Position numbers and translations under genes: made by a program
In this document: piece by piece, positions 27,015 to 36,742 of the stretch
Layout: the number at the start of each line of letters is the position of its first letter
Numbering within the stretch: position 1 is the stretch's first letter
Assembly (NCBI GenBank): GCA_913058265.1
Contig: CAJXPQ010000014.1
Coordinates: 29,236-93,235, forward strand
Source of the DNA: an uncultured Oligoflexia bacterium
GTDB lineage: Bacteria; Bdellovibrionota; Bacteriovoracia; Bacteriovoracales; Bacteriovoracaceae
Direction of reading: 5' to 3'
DNA length: 64,000 nucleotides
The notes under the pieces: generated by a model
Database searches by the model: none
What the model was told of the DNA's origin: nothing
The model's input: only the letters and a program-made list of their open reading frames with translations

Positions 27015-28577
27015 TTAAAGCAGACTTCCAATTTCGTCTTCAACAACATCTAATATTTCAAAGTTAGATATCAGCTTTGTAATATTCTCGATATCTTTAC
27101 TGAAAACTCTATCTTGATCAATGGTTTTAACATGTTGCCTTACAAGGTTATATACAGCTTCTAGGGCCTTATTGGATTTAAGAGGTCTAAGGAGATCAAG
27201 TCCTTGAGTGTTACAAAGAAACTCAATCGCCAAACAGTATTTAACATTTCTGACGACTTCGTGAAGTTTTCTACCAGAGGTCACGCCCATAGATACATGG
27301 TCTTCCTTGTCTGTAGAGGTTGGAATTGAGTCAACAGATGCTGGGTGCGAGAGATACTTATTTTCTGAGGCAAGAGCGGCCATCGTTACATGGGCAATCA
27401 TTAGGCCAGAGTTGAGTCCAGATTCCTTAACTAAAAATGCAGGTAGTCCTGAGAATGTTGGATTCATCATTTTTTCAACGCGTCTTTCAGATATACTTGC
27501 AACTTCACTCATTCCAATCGTTAGGTAGTCCATGCACATTGCAACTGCTTCCCCATGAAAGTTTCCACCAGAAATAACTTTTTTCTTATCCACAAAAATA
27601 AGAGGATTATCAGTCACAGAGTTAATCTCAACAGATAAGACTTCTTCTGCATGTTTTAATGTTTGTCTTATGGCTCCCTGAACTTGAGGTGAACACCTTA
27701 AAGAATAAGGGTCTTGTACCTTTCCACAGTCTATATGTGAGTCAGCAACTTCACTTTTTCCAGCAAGGAGATTTGTTAAATTTTTTGAAACAGCAATTTG
27801 CCCTGGAAGTGGCTTTAAAAGAGAAATATCAATATCAAAGGCAAGCTTTGTTCCTCGTACAGCTTCAAGGGTTAGTGCGGTCGCAATATCGACCATTTTA
27901 ACAATCCGTTTTGATTCATAAAGAGCTAGTGAACCTAGTGCTGCCATTACAGCAGTTCCATTTATAAGGGCCAAACCATCTTTTGCCTTTAGTTGTACTG
28001 GCTTCTTTCCAATTTGATCAATTGCAAAGTCAGACTTTACAACCTTACCGTCAAAAACAACATCTCCTTCACCAATTAAAGCAAGGGCTATATGTGATAG
28101 AGGAGCTAGATCACCAGAGGCACCAACAGATCCTTTTTCAGGAACAACCGGAATAATGTCGTGATTAATAAAATCAAGTAAGAGTTCAATACACTCAATG
28201 CTTACACCAGAGTAACCAGAGCAAAGGCAGTTTGCTCTTAATAACATAACAGCTCTCGTTGTTAATTTTGGAAATGGGCTACCAACTCCAGTACAATGAG
28301 AGCGAATAAGGTTATATTGTAATTGTGATAAGTCTTCCTCATCAATGAATTTATCTGAAAGTGCACCAAATCCAGTATTTATACCGTAAACAGGATCACC
28401 TTTGGCAACAAGTTCATCAACGTAGGCCCTTGCAGCTAATATTTTTTTTCTTGAGTCATCAGTAAAAGATACTTTAATATCCCCAAGCTTTGCGACTGAA
28501 ATTTCATAAATACTTTCGATTGTAAGGTTTGTACCATCGATTTTATATTCTTTTGCATTTGTAAGATCAATTTTCAT
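27015..28577 (-). CDS. hutH: histidine ammonia-lyase
   Basis: Deaminates L-histidine to trans-urocanate, the first step of histidine use. The MIO prosthetic group forms from Ala153-Ser154-Gly155 in GSVGASGDLAPL, and GINTGFG and the later SRRVEKMMNP-type segment match HutH. The 520-residue length is normal. It follows rpe by 15 bases and abuts the methyltransferase gene. hutI lies in another minus-strand unit at 14.8 kb; hutU and hutG are not seen. Confidence 0.96.
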   Translation of the reverse strand: MKIDLTNAKEYKIDGTNLTIESIYEISVAKLGDIKVSFTDDSRKKILAARAYVDELVAKGDPVYGINTGFGALSDKFIDEEDLSQLQYNLIRSHCTGVGSPFPKLTTRAVMLLRANCLCSGYSGVSIECIELLLDFINHDIIPVVPEKGSVGASGDLAPLSHIALALIGEGDVVFDGKVVKSDFAIDQIGKKPVQLKAKDGLALINGTAVMAALGSLALYESKRIVKMVDIATALTLEAVRGTKLAFDIDISLLKPLPGQIAVSKNLTNLLAGKSEVADSHIDCGKVQDPYSLRCSPQVQGAIRQTLKHAEEVLSVEINSVTDNPLIFVDKKKVISGGNFHGEAVAMCMDYLTIGMSEVASISERRVEKMMNPTFSGLPAFLVKESGLNSGLMIAHVTMAALASENKYLSHPASVDSIPTSTDKEDHVSMGVTSGRKLHEVVRNVKYCLAIEFLCNTQGLDLLRPLKSNKALEAVYNLVRQHVKTIDQDRVFSKDIENITKLISNFEILDVVEDEIGSLL

Positions 28578-28592
28578 ATATTCCTTGATTTT

Positions 28593-29243
28593 TTATCTGA
28601 GTAGTCCAATTTGTTTTTGATAATCTTTGTTTTTTTCTTTAAAAATAAATGAACCGGCCACAAGGTTATTTGCCCCAATTTTTATCAGTTCTTTTGCATT
28701 CTCTTCATTAACCCCACCATCAACTTGAATTTGGAAGGTGTAGCCTTTGTCTTTTCTTAGCTCATCAAGCTCTTTGATTTTATCCATACATCCCGTAATA
28801 AATGACTGACCTCCAAATCCTGGATTTACAGTCATAATTAAAATAAGATCAATTTTAGATAATAAATATTCTGGAATAACAGATATAGGTGTTGATGGGT
28901 TTAAAGAAATTCCAACAGAAGGAAATTGTTTCTTTAGTTCACTGATTAACCTGTCATGGTGTCTTACGGCTTCCCAGTGAAAGGTAAAGTTGTGCACGCA
29001 GATACTTTTGAGTGAGTCGATATATTCTTCAGGGTTTGTTACCATTAAGTGGGCGTCTAGTTTATGATTTGTCACAGAGGATATGTTCTTTAAAACAGTG
29101 GCACCAAATGTGAGGTTTGGAACAAAGTGTCCATCCATAATATCTAGGTGGAGCCATATGTCTGAGGTGCTATCAAATCTTTTTATATCTTCTTCGAGAT
29201 TTAAAAAATTTGCTGAGAGTAAGCTTGGAGAGATGATAGTCAT
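28593..29243 (-). CDS. rpe: ribulose-phosphate 3-epimerase
   Basis: Interconverts ribulose 5-phosphate and xylulose 5-phosphate in the pentose phosphate pathway. The TIM-barrel start ISPSLLSANF, the metal-site segment LHLDIMDGHFVPN (with His32, Asp34 and Asp37), MTVNPGFGGQSFI and VDGGVNEEN are all conserved. The length of 216 residues is standard. It is placed 7 bases after fmt in the def-fmt-rpe-hutH run; the rsmB gene often found between fmt and rpe is absent. Confidence 0.97.
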   Translation of the reverse strand: MTIISPSLLSANFLNLEEDIKRFDSTSDIWLHLDIMDGHFVPNLTFGATVLKNISSVTNHKLDAHLMVTNPEEYIDSLKSICVHNFTFHWEAVRHHDRLISELKKQFPSVGISLNPSTPISVIPEYLLSKIDLILIMTVNPGFGGQSFITGCMDKIKELDELRKDKGYTFQIQVDGGVNEENAKELIKIGANNLVAGSFIFKEKNKDYQKQIGLLR

Positions 29244-29250
29244 ATGTTTC

Positions 29251-30186
29251 CTATGGGTTAATTACAAAATCTTTTTTTAAGCCATTGAGAAGTTCAATGT
29301 CAGATGATCGCTTTTTACCTTCAAGTTGAAGCTCTTTAATTCTAATTGTTGCGTTAAGGCAACCGATGAGAAGTGCCCCTGTCTCAACTGAGTGAGTGCC
29401 AGGGGGGATTGATTGCGGATCTTTTGCTATTGAAAAAACTTTAAGCCTTTTAGAGTCTAAAAAGCAGTAAGTACCAGGCCATGGAAATAGACCTCTAACC
29501 TTGTTATCAATTTCTTCAAAGTTAGAACTTTTAAAGTCTAGAAAACCATCTTCGCGCTTTAATGTTGGAGCAATACTTACTAGGGCTTCATCTTGTTTTT
29601 TGAATGTGAGTTCAGAGTTAAATAGTTTATGAACAAATGTATCAAGAGAAAGGGCCGCTTGATACTTTAAACGGGTATAGAGTTGTCCTCCAGTTTCACT
29701 TGAAGAAATATCTACTGGATGTGATAGGCATACATCACCAGCATCCATTTTTTTCACCATTCTTTGTATACTTACACCTGTGCTTTTGTCACCGTTTAGT
29801 AGTGCATATTGGATGGGAGCTGCACCTCTGTATTTAGGTAGTAATGAAGTATGAATATTAAAGCACCCAAGTTTTGGAAGATTTAGTAGTTTTTCACCTA
29901 AAAATTGTGCAAACGCGAGAACAATGAAGCCATCAATGTTTTTCTTCTCTAATTCATTTAAAAATTCAGTTTCTTTATTTATATTTTCAGTTTGGAAGTA
30001 TGGAAGCTTGTTTTTTTTAGCGTATTCTATAACTTCCGGTGAGCTTATATCCATTCCTCTTCCTGATTTTCGATCTGGCATTGAGATGACATATTCTAAA
30101 TTCACATGAGGGTGATTGTGGAGTATATCAAGCGAGGGAACTGCAAAGTCTGGAGTTCCAAAAAAAACAAGATTAAGTTTGCTCAT
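29251..30186 (-). CDS. fmt: methionyl-tRNA formyltransferase
   Basis: Formylates Met-tRNA(fMet) for translation initiation. The catalytic residues Asn110, His112 and Asp148 are present in CFNIHTSLLPKYRGAAPIQ and KKMDAGDV. The 311-residue length and the C-terminal OB-like domain are normal. Its start overlaps the def stop by 4 bases, the usual coupling of formylation and deformylation. Confidence 0.97.
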   Translation of the reverse strand: MSKLNLVFFGTPDFAVPSLDILHNHPHVNLEYVISMPDRKSGRGMDISSPEVIEYAKKNKLPYFQTENINKETEFLNELEKKNIDGFIVLAFAQFLGEKLLNLPKLGCFNIHTSLLPKYRGAAPIQYALLNGDKSTGVSIQRMVKKMDAGDVCLSHPVDISSSETGGQLYTRLKYQAALSLDTFVHKLFNSELTFKKQDEALVSIAPTLKREDGFLDFKSSNFEEIDNKVRGLFPWPGTYCFLDSKRLKVFSIAKDPQSIPPGTHSVETGALLIGCLNATIRIKELQLEGKKRSSDIELLNGLKKDFVINP

Positions 30187-30770
30187 AAATTATGACTTTT
30201 TTCTTTCTTGGCCTTGATTAGTTTTTTCTTTAGAAATGTTTTCTTTAGCTGGCTAAGCCTTTCAATAAATACAATCCCTTCTAGGTGATCATTTTCGTGT
30301 TGAATACAAATACTTAAGAGGTCGTCAGCTTTAATTTGCTGTTTTTCACCACTTAGATTTTGATACTCAATTGTAATATTATCAAATCTTTTTACGTCTT
30401 CAAATATTCCAGGAAGAGAGAGACATCCCTCTTGATATGTTGTTTCACCTTCAGTTTCTATAAACTTTGGATTAATAAAGATGCGAGGATTAAAATTACT
30501 AAGGTCATAAACCCCAGAGTCTTCTTCTGTTTCCTCTCTGTCGTAGTCAGTGTCTATGACAAAAATTCTTTTACTTAGACCAATTTGTGGAGCTGCTAGA
30601 CCGATTCCGGGTGCGTGATACATTGTATAAAGCATATTTAAGCAAAGAGTTTGTAGCTCATCGTTAAAGTCCGTAACTTCTTTCGCAACAGTAGTGAGGA
30701 CCGGATCAGGGTAAGTGTGAATATTAAGTAATTCACCTTCTAATTTGTAATTTTCTAGTATTTTTTCCAT
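30183..30770 (-). CDS. def: peptide deformylase
   Basis: Removes the N-formyl group from nascent proteins. The three metal motifs are GIGLAAPQIG (55-64), EGCLSLPG (114-121, Cys116) and QHENDHLEG (157-165, His158, His162). There is an acidic insertion between motifs 1 and 2 (about 75-90) and a Lys-rich tail, giving 195 residues, slightly longer than type I enzymes. It starts the def-fmt-rpe-hutH block, 37 bases after lptG. Confidence 0.97.
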   Translation of the reverse strand: MEKILENYKLEGELLNIHTYPDPVLTTVAKEVTDFNDELQTLCLNMLYTMYHAPGIGLAAPQIGLSKRIFVIDTDYDREETEEDSGVYDLSNFNPRIFINPKFIETEGETTYQEGCLSLPGIFEDVKRFDNITIEYQNLSGEKQQIKADDLLSICIQHENDHLEGIVFIERLSQLKKTFLKKKLIKAKKEKSHNL

Positions 30771-30807
30771 ACTTTTTTATAGCATAAGGGTTAAATTTTT
30801 TAAAACC

Positions 30808-31899
30808 TTATAACCTTTTATTTTTCTTGAATATATAGAGGATATAAGCGCAAAAAAGGGATGGAATTCCAAGAGTTGCAAGTAGTACTGGTATTTTGGC
30901 ATTATTCCCAAGTGAGACAACCCCTGTATGGGTTCCCCAGAAGACAATACTAAATAGGAGTGTTATGACAATGCTTTGCCCAAGACCTGAGGCCCTTCTA
31001 TTGGGATTGAAGATTCCTGCAGCTGGAAACAGAGCAAAAACAATACAAATAAGTGCAAGTGAGATTTTTTCAAAATACATAATCTCATATTCAACAGAAC
31101 TAATATCAGTCTCATTGAGACGAGTGATAAAATTACCAAGCTCAAAGAAATTCAATGTAGTAATGTCCGATTTGAACTGGTTAAAATCTTCTGGTGTTTC
31201 AGATAACTCAATGTCCAAACTCTCAATGCGCTGGGTTATTGGAAAATCAGTATTGTTCAGAGAGTGAATCTGATGCACGTTTTTCAGGCTCCATCGATTT
31301 AAGTCGACATTTATCGCCTCTTTAGCTTTATAAATGGAAGAAAGATTATTTGATTCACCTAGAAAGTAAATTGTTACATCCTTAAGTATATTCTTCTTTG
31401 TATCGAAAGCTTTAAATGAAGTGAAGTAATCATCTGTTTTATACCAAATCAGACCCGATTTTCCGAGCTTACTTCTGGCAAGATATTTACTTTCACTTTT
31501 CTGGCTTTTCTCTATTTGAATTCTTTTAATTTTATTTGCCATCGGAACTATAAAGCCAAGATTCAAAAACTGAATAGAAGCAATACTTAATGAGCATATT
31601 AAAAATAGTCGATAGATTTTTGTAGCAGAGTAACCACCAGCTAAAATTGCCATAAGTTCACTGTGATTTTTAAGCTTATTAAGCGAAAAAAGTGTTGCTA
31701 GTAAGGCGCTTATGGGAAACATCTTTCCAGAAAGTTCAGGGAGTTTAAGTAGATACTCTATTAAGACACGTTTCGCACCATAACTACGCATGAAACCATT
31801 TATAATATCTCCAATACTTACTAGTAAAAATAAAACAATTAAAGCTCCAATCAGAGATTTAAACCATTCTTTAGCAATAAATTTTGAGAGTAATGACAT
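30808..31899 (-). CDS. lptG: LPS export ABC permease LptG (YjgP/YjgQ family)
   Basis: Inner-membrane permease that, with LptF and LptB, extracts LPS for delivery to the outer membrane. About three N-terminal membrane segments, a central periplasmic beta-jellyroll domain (roughly residues 130-260) and three C-terminal segments match the family, as do the FPISALLATLFSLNKLKNHSE-type cytoplasmic motif and 363-residue length. The protein could instead be LptF; only one copy is in the window. It lies between the CFI-box protein and def. Confidence 0.88.
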   Translation of the reverse strand: MSLLSKFIAKEWFKSLIGALIVLFLLVSIGDIINGFMRSYGAKRVLIEYLLKLPELSGKMFPISALLATLFSLNKLKNHSELMAILAGGYSATKIYRLFLICSLSIASIQFLNLGFIVPMANKIKRIQIEKSQKSESKYLARSKLGKSGLIWYKTDDYFTSFKAFDTKKNILKDVTIYFLGESNNLSSIYKAKEAINVDLNRWSLKNVHQIHSLNNTDFPITQRIESLDIELSETPEDFNQFKSDITTLNFFELGNFITRLNETDISSVEYEIMYFEKISLALICIVFALFPAAGIFNPNRRASGLGQSIVITLLFSIVFWGTHTGVVSLGNNAKIPVLLATLGIPSLFCAYILYIFKKNKRL

Positions 31900-31902
31900 G
31901 AA

Positions 31903-32622
31903 CTAATTATACTTTCGATTAATGTATTTTGCCAATGTGTTGAGTAATGGCCTTAAGAAGAAATTAATTCCATTCTTTAGCATTTCGCTTCTTTCCACAT
32001 ATGAAACAAACTTAGGAGAATAGAGGTAATAATACTCAATAAACAGGCGTCCTAGATGGTACTTACTTAGAATTGGCTTTAAGCTTCTAATCGTAATCGT
32101 AGTCGGATGGCTTGGCCCATAACACATAGTTGAAACATAACACTTTTTAGATTGAACAAAAATTTGTTGTAAAGCATCGTTAAGCAACGATATATGAGGG
32201 GTAACCTTCTGGTTCTTCTTAATAAACTTTCTAAGCATTTCAGCATTTAAAACCTGATAGGGCTGATTAATTGTAAACTTCACAAATTGGGACAATGCTT
32301 GAACATATATATTTTTTAAACTTGGAGTCATCTCGTTAATGCGAGATAGTTCCCAGTATACATGACTGATAAGAAGCATTTCTGTAACTTCTCTCTTACT
32401 GTCAAACATTGAGGGAGAAAGTTTGTAGATATCATCTATATCATTGAGCTGTGATAAAATACTAAGGTATTCATTATATTTTTTTGTTGCGTTGATATAG
32501 TCTTTTTGAAGAAATGCCTCGCGTGCTTGTCTGGCAATAGTAATACGCTGCCCATACTTCTTTTGTAAAGCAAGTTGCCTTTTCGCTTTGTTTTTATCAA
32601 CTTCTTTTTTCTTACCAGTCAT
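31903..32622 (-). CDS. CFI-box-type protein of unknown function
   Basis: 239 residues. The N-terminal 130 are basic and helical, possibly TPR-like. From Cys161 the sequence CYVSTMCYGPSHPTT, then LGRLFIEYYYLYSPKFV and a hydrophobic end, matches the pattern of the CFI-box C-terminal domain (CFIATAxYGS..HP..LR..FRD..L..G..F...YY..SP). The role of that domain is unknown. Its ATG overlaps the stop of the upstream outer-membrane protein gene by one base (TAATG), and lptG starts 3 bases later. Confidence 0.7.
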   Translation of the reverse strand: MTGKKKEVDKNKAKRQLALQKKYGQRITIARQAREAFLQKDYINATKKYNEYLSILSQLNDIDDIYKLSPSMFDSKREVTEMLLISHVYWELSRINEMTPSLKNIYVQALSQFVKFTINQPYQVLNAEMLRKFIKKNQKVTPHISLLNDALQQIFVQSKKCYVSTMCYGPSHPTTITIRSLKPILSKYHLGRLFIEYYYLYSPKFVSYVERSEMLKNGINFFLRPLLNTLAKYINRKYN

Positions 32623-33509
32623 TAAAATAAAACCACTATATTCATTGAAGATTCAAATACTTTTTCATCTCTATATATGATATCGGTTTTATTAGAAATA
32701 AGTTCAGATATTTTATTAGCGTATTCTAAAGAAAGTCGTGGTCCCATCCATGAGATACCCCAGGCTGTACCTTTTCTGTTTGCGTGAAAATTATGAAATC
32801 TTCCATACCGAATATAAACATCCTTAAAAGAGTTTAACTGGATTGCCCACTTATTAAATGATTCTTCCTCACGATTTGCCACATCACCGGAACCCATATC
32901 TGCAATAATATCTATAAATTCATTAATAGTGTATTGCACGCCTAGAGTGTATTGGAAGTACTCACTATTCTCTTGGCTGGGGTCTATAGTTGTAAACCCT
33001 ATAACTAGTTTCTCAGAGTATACATGGGTTAAGCCTACAACAACTTGATTATATACTTCATCATCTATAACGCTCGAGTTTTCCTCTGTTCGTCGCAGGA
33101 TGAAACCAAGACCCGTTGACTCAGATATGGTTCCGGCCAAGGATGCAGAAAACCTAGTTCGATCTCCAGATTCAAGGTTTTGCTGTTGATAGCTTATGCC
33201 ACCATTTATTCCAGATGAAGTATCTATTATTGTTGTGATATCTGTTTGACCATCAGAATATTTACCAGAACGATCATCCGACTTATCTTGGAGAGATTCA
33301 TTTGATCTTTGATAATAGAAACTTGATTTTCTGAAGAATACAACGGAGGCAGGGTTAAGTAGCGGAGCATCGTTGAGTGAAAGGGTCCCAACCCCAGCTC
33401 CGGCCGCTGACATTATCCTGGTAGATTCAGGTTCTGGCATTCCCATTAATGCAAAGGCATTAGTATAGTAAAATAGTAAAGTAGCCACTAAAGAATAATA
33501 TTTATTCAT
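32622..33509 (-). CDS. exported, probable outer-membrane barrel protein
   Basis: I chose the ATG at 33509, which has an AAGGA ribosome-binding site and a signal peptide (MNKYYSLVATLLFYYTNAFA); a TTG at 33533 would add eight residues without a better site. The mature 275 residues include GAGVGTLSLNDAPLLNPASV near the start, a Gly/Asn-Pro pattern seen at the start of FadL- and PorV-like barrels, and alternate like beta-strands to the end. It heads the operon that continues to the methyltransferase. Function unknown. Confidence 0.75.
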   Translation of the reverse strand: MNKYYSLVATLLFYYTNAFALMGMPEPESTRIMSAAGAGVGTLSLNDAPLLNPASVVFFRKSSFYYQRSNESLQDKSDDRSGKYSDGQTDITTIIDTSSGINGGISYQQQNLESGDRTRFSASLAGTISESTGLGFILRRTEENSSVIDDEVYNQVVVGLTHVYSEKLVIGFTTIDPSQENSEYFQYTLGVQYTINEFIDIIADMGSGDVANREEESFNKWAIQLNSFKDVYIRYGRFHNFHANRKGTAWGISWMGPRLSLEYANKISELISNKTDIIYRDEKVFESSMNIVVLF

Positions 33510-33586
33510 GCTCGAAATCCTTATGTTATTCAAGTAATATAGTAATATAATTCTTCTAATAAGAAAAAAATGTTACTGAGGTTATT

Positions 33587-34570
33587 ATGAAATTATTTAT
33601 ATGTTTATGGCTACTTGTTATGAGTTCATCAGTTCTGCCCTATAAACCAACTTTTGAGTCTCTTTTACGAAATGGAAACAATATTAATATAGGGAAAAAT
33701 ACAGTTTTAGCTAATTTAACAATATCTGAAATAGATCCAATCTCAAATCAAAAGAGAACCTCAGAAGAAGGTATTATCAATAATAGCTTTGTTAAGTATG
33801 TCATCTTCAATGAGAATGAGAGATATCCGGAGATGACCCAATTAGAATTTTCTGCAAATTCGTTTCGAACGAATATGATGAAAAGAAAAAGTGTGTATAG
33901 ATTCACATCGTTTAAGAGCCTAGGCTTAAATAATGAGCAGATAGAGGCAAAGCTATATTACTCATTAATGAATATGCTCCTAGTTAATAAGAGTTCTATG
34001 TTTATGGATCTACTAAAGAGTATTGATCCAAATGTGCGAACAAATAAGGAGCTTATTAATCAGGAGAAGCTTGCATTACTAAGAAGCTATAAAACTTACT
34101 TAATAGCTATTAAGAATGATAAAGAATCTAACCTTGAAAACCCTCTTAAACCTAGCGCTGAAGATAAAAAAGAAAAAGCAAAAAGTGTCTATAATGATGT
34201 CCTGTTAAAGAATGATAACCTAGTGAAGAGGCAGAAGGTGGGGGACGATTTCTTTTACTTAGTTGATAGCGATAAGATTAAAGTGAAATTAGATGCTGAC
34301 CATAACCTTCTTGAAATGACTCTCGAAACAAACTTGGGAAAATTATCTATTGTTCTTGGCAGTTTTTTAAAAATGGGATCAGGGTTAAGTTTTCCTGAGT
34401 ACATTTGGATAACTGATCTTAGCGGTAAAAAATTCGAAATAAAAATGGAAAAATTTAGTATGTTTCCTGATAATCAAAACGCCCATAGAAATAGATTAAA
34501 GAAATATCAAAAATCTATAGAAACCAATAATATTACAGATGAAGCCATTCGGCCAAACTTTCTGCTGTAA
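33587..34570 (+). CDS. exported protein of unknown function
   Basis: A 327-residue protein with a signal peptide (about residues 1-18) and a GAGG ribosome-binding site. No family is recognised. The centre (about 185-205) is Lys/Glu-rich and probably a linker between two domains; the C-terminal part looks beta-rich (KIKVKLDADHNLLEMTLETN). It is divergent from the outer-membrane protein at 33509 and ends at a terminator overlapping its stop, so it is a single-gene unit. Confidence 0.75.
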   Translation: MKLFICLWLLVMSSSVLPYKPTFESLLRNGNNINIGKNTVLANLTISEIDPISNQKRTSEEGIINNSFVKYVIFNENERYPEMTQLEFSANSFRTNMMKRKSVYRFTSFKSLGLNNEQIEAKLYYSLMNMLLVNKSSMFMDLLKSIDPNVRTNKELINQEKLALLRSYKTYLIAIKNDKESNLENPLKPSAEDKKEKAKSVYNDVLLKNDNLVKRQKVGDDFFYLVDSDKIKVKLDADHNLLEMTLETNLGKLSIVLGSFLKMGSGLSFPEYIWITDLSGKKFEIKMEKFSMFPDNQNAHRNRLKKYQKSIETNNITDEAIRPNFLL

Positions 34571-34592
34571 AAACAGGTTGTTACAGCTTTTT
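34564..34592 (+). terminator. Rho-independent terminator overlapping a stop codon
   Basis: GCTGTAA (34564-34570) pairs with TTACAGC (34581-34587) across a 10-base loop, followed by five T. The TAA stop of the upstream gene forms part of the stem. Confidence 0.7.
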
Positions 34593-34657
34593 CAATCATT
34601 TAAGTTTTTTAGTCTAGTAGCCGATATAGAGGTTGTAAAAGATTAAAGGACTTTAAT

Positions 34658-36742
34658 ATGTTTAGATTCTTAGTGACAGTTATGATGGTTGTACCCTTCT
34701 CTTCTATGCAAGCTATTGCAGGTGATCCCTTACTTGAGGCCGCTAGTAGTGGTGGATGGGGGAATGCAAGTAGCAATAGCGGGGATTCATCTTCGTCTTC
34801 TGATATTACAGCACCTGTGTCTTCAACTCAGCAACAAGCACCAGTTGTGTGTACCAAAGATAAGCAAACATCAATGAGTTATAAATCCTTTCTCGCACTT
34901 TTTGAGAAGGGCTCTAAAATGTCTATTAGTCGAAATGCTGGAGCAGGTACACTAACTCTTTCTGGTGGTAAGATGATTGCCAACTGTAACAATATGCTCG
35001 ACTTTAATTTTTATCAACCTAAGGATGGAAGACCATATCTCTTTCAAGTTTCGTTTAAGAAGCCTGATGGGTGTTCTGCTGATAAATGTACTTATAACGT
35101 AAACTTGGCCGAAGATGGAATTGCAATAGGTGAAATGAAAGAAATTGAAGTTGCACCTAATTATGATGGTTTTAAAGAATGTTTAAAACTGACTGGTGTT
35201 ATGGATGAAAACAATAAGTACGTAGAAGACAATATTGCGTCACTAGATTTTAAGCACCACGAGACTGGGGTGCAGGCGCGAAATAAGCTCTATTTTTATT
35301 CACATGGGCCGGAAGCTTCTAAGCGAGGTGGTGTCTACTCTGGAAATAAACTATCAGAAAATTCATGTCGCTTTTATGAAGATATTGCAAAAGATGGTTA
35401 CACAATTTATTCAAAGTCTGATGTAGAAAGAAATAGAAAAGAAGTCATTTTTAACGATATTTGTAATAATGGAAACTATCTTGAGATTTCAAGGAGGCTA
35501 CCAGAGTTTGCTGAGTTCGAAACGATGTATAACTCATTACTGAAAGTTAGAGATGCAAAAATTTTAGATGAAATTCAAGGTTTACATACAGAGCTTAAAG
35601 GTAAAGACTACTCATCGTTTGATGTAGACAAATACAAAAGAACAATTCAGGACTTCTATAATGAAATCGTGCTTCCACGAAAAAAGCAAATTGAAGCCTT
35701 AGTAACCCAAAAAGCAAAAACATCTAATAAAGATGATAAAAAGAGAATTGAAGGCGAAATAAAAACACTCGTTAAAGAGTTGTTAAAATATAATAAGAGT
35801 CCATATATTACAGTCAAGGACTACGCAAATATGAGAAGCTTTATACCTAAGTCTCCTCTACATGAGGAAGCCTGGAGAGAAGCAGCACTACTTGTTTATA
35901 AATCAAACAATACAGCACATCACTATTCTCGTTTTGACGAAGCTACACGTGTCTCTAGGGATTTAGAGCTAGCAAGTATTGGTGAGGTTCGTGAACTTGT
36001 TGAAGCTGATTTTAGTAAGCAAGAAGATAAAATGAAACAACTTGGCAGGCTTGCAACTGACCATGACTCAAGTTATGTATCTGACTATACCCAAAAGGCA
36101 GAAAGTCTAAAGTATGACCAACAGCTTTTTAATCAAGAGTCTCAGTATATGGTACAGCAAGAGCTAGCAAGTATTCAGCAAAAATGTATGAACCCTAGAA
36201 TGTATTGGATTGTGAATAATCCTCTTATGCAAAGAAACTGTATTCAAAAAGCTCAGGCAAATGCAGCTATGATTAGTGAGGATACTCAATTTTTTAATCA
36301 AGATGTTCAACGTAGTCTACAAGGATATCAAACTCAAATTAATTCCTGGGGAAGTATTGAGGCTCAAAGAAATGCAGCTTACGGTGTAAAGCCATCAAAT
36401 AATACTTCAAGACAAATTGATCCGAGATCAATGAGAGATCCAAGATTTTCTCAAATGATGTCAGCGAATAATTTAATGCAGAATAACTCACCACAGTTTT
36501 TTCAGCAGCAAAGTACTTTAAGGCAATCCACATTTCAGCAACCGAATCAAAACGGAAGAGTTTATACTCAACCGTTTGGACCAAGCATTCCGTTTAACCC
36601 AATAAATAGCGGGGCGAATGAACAGTTTCAATTTGGTATAGGAAATCAGCAAAGAGGGCCGGCTATGATGTATCAACAACAGCAAATGCCAGCACCGATG
36701 ATGAACTATCAAAACTCACAACAGTACCAGCTATATCGTTAA
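34658..36742 (+). CDS. large exported protein with Gln-rich C-terminus
   Basis: 694 residues with a signal peptide (about 1-21) and an AAAGGA ribosome-binding site. A Ser-rich linker (about 30-50) follows. Regions of about 120-250 contain several Cys and look globular; 290-370 is a charged coiled coil (KRTIQDFYNEIVLPRKKQIE). From about 490 to the end the protein is very rich in Gln, Asn, Met and Pro and is likely disordered. I recognise no family. It meets the convergent barrel gene stop to stop without any gap. Confidence 0.75.
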   Translation: MFRFLVTVMMVVPFSSMQAIAGDPLLEAASSGGWGNASSNSGDSSSSSDITAPVSSTQQQAPVVCTKDKQTSMSYKSFLALFEKGSKMSISRNAGAGTLTLSGGKMIANCNNMLDFNFYQPKDGRPYLFQVSFKKPDGCSADKCTYNVNLAEDGIAIGEMKEIEVAPNYDGFKECLKLTGVMDENNKYVEDNIASLDFKHHETGVQARNKLYFYSHGPEASKRGGVYSGNKLSENSCRFYEDIAKDGYTIYSKSDVERNRKEVIFNDICNNGNYLEISRRLPEFAEFETMYNSLLKVRDAKILDEIQGLHTELKGKDYSSFDVDKYKRTIQDFYNEIVLPRKKQIEALVTQKAKTSNKDDKKRIEGEIKTLVKELLKYNKSPYITVKDYANMRSFIPKSPLHEEAWREAALLVYKSNNTAHHYSRFDEATRVSRDLELASIGEVRELVEADFSKQEDKMKQLGRLATDHDSSYVSDYTQKAESLKYDQQLFNQESQYMVQQELASIQQKCMNPRMYWIVNNPLMQRNCIQKAQANAAMISEDTQFFNQDVQRSLQGYQTQINSWGSIEAQRNAAYGVKPSNNTSRQIDPRSMRDPRFSQMMSANNLMQNNSPQFFQQQSTLRQSTFQQPNQNGRVYTQPFGPSIPFNPINSGANEQFQFGIGNQQRGPAMMYQQQQMPAPMMNYQNSQQYQLYR

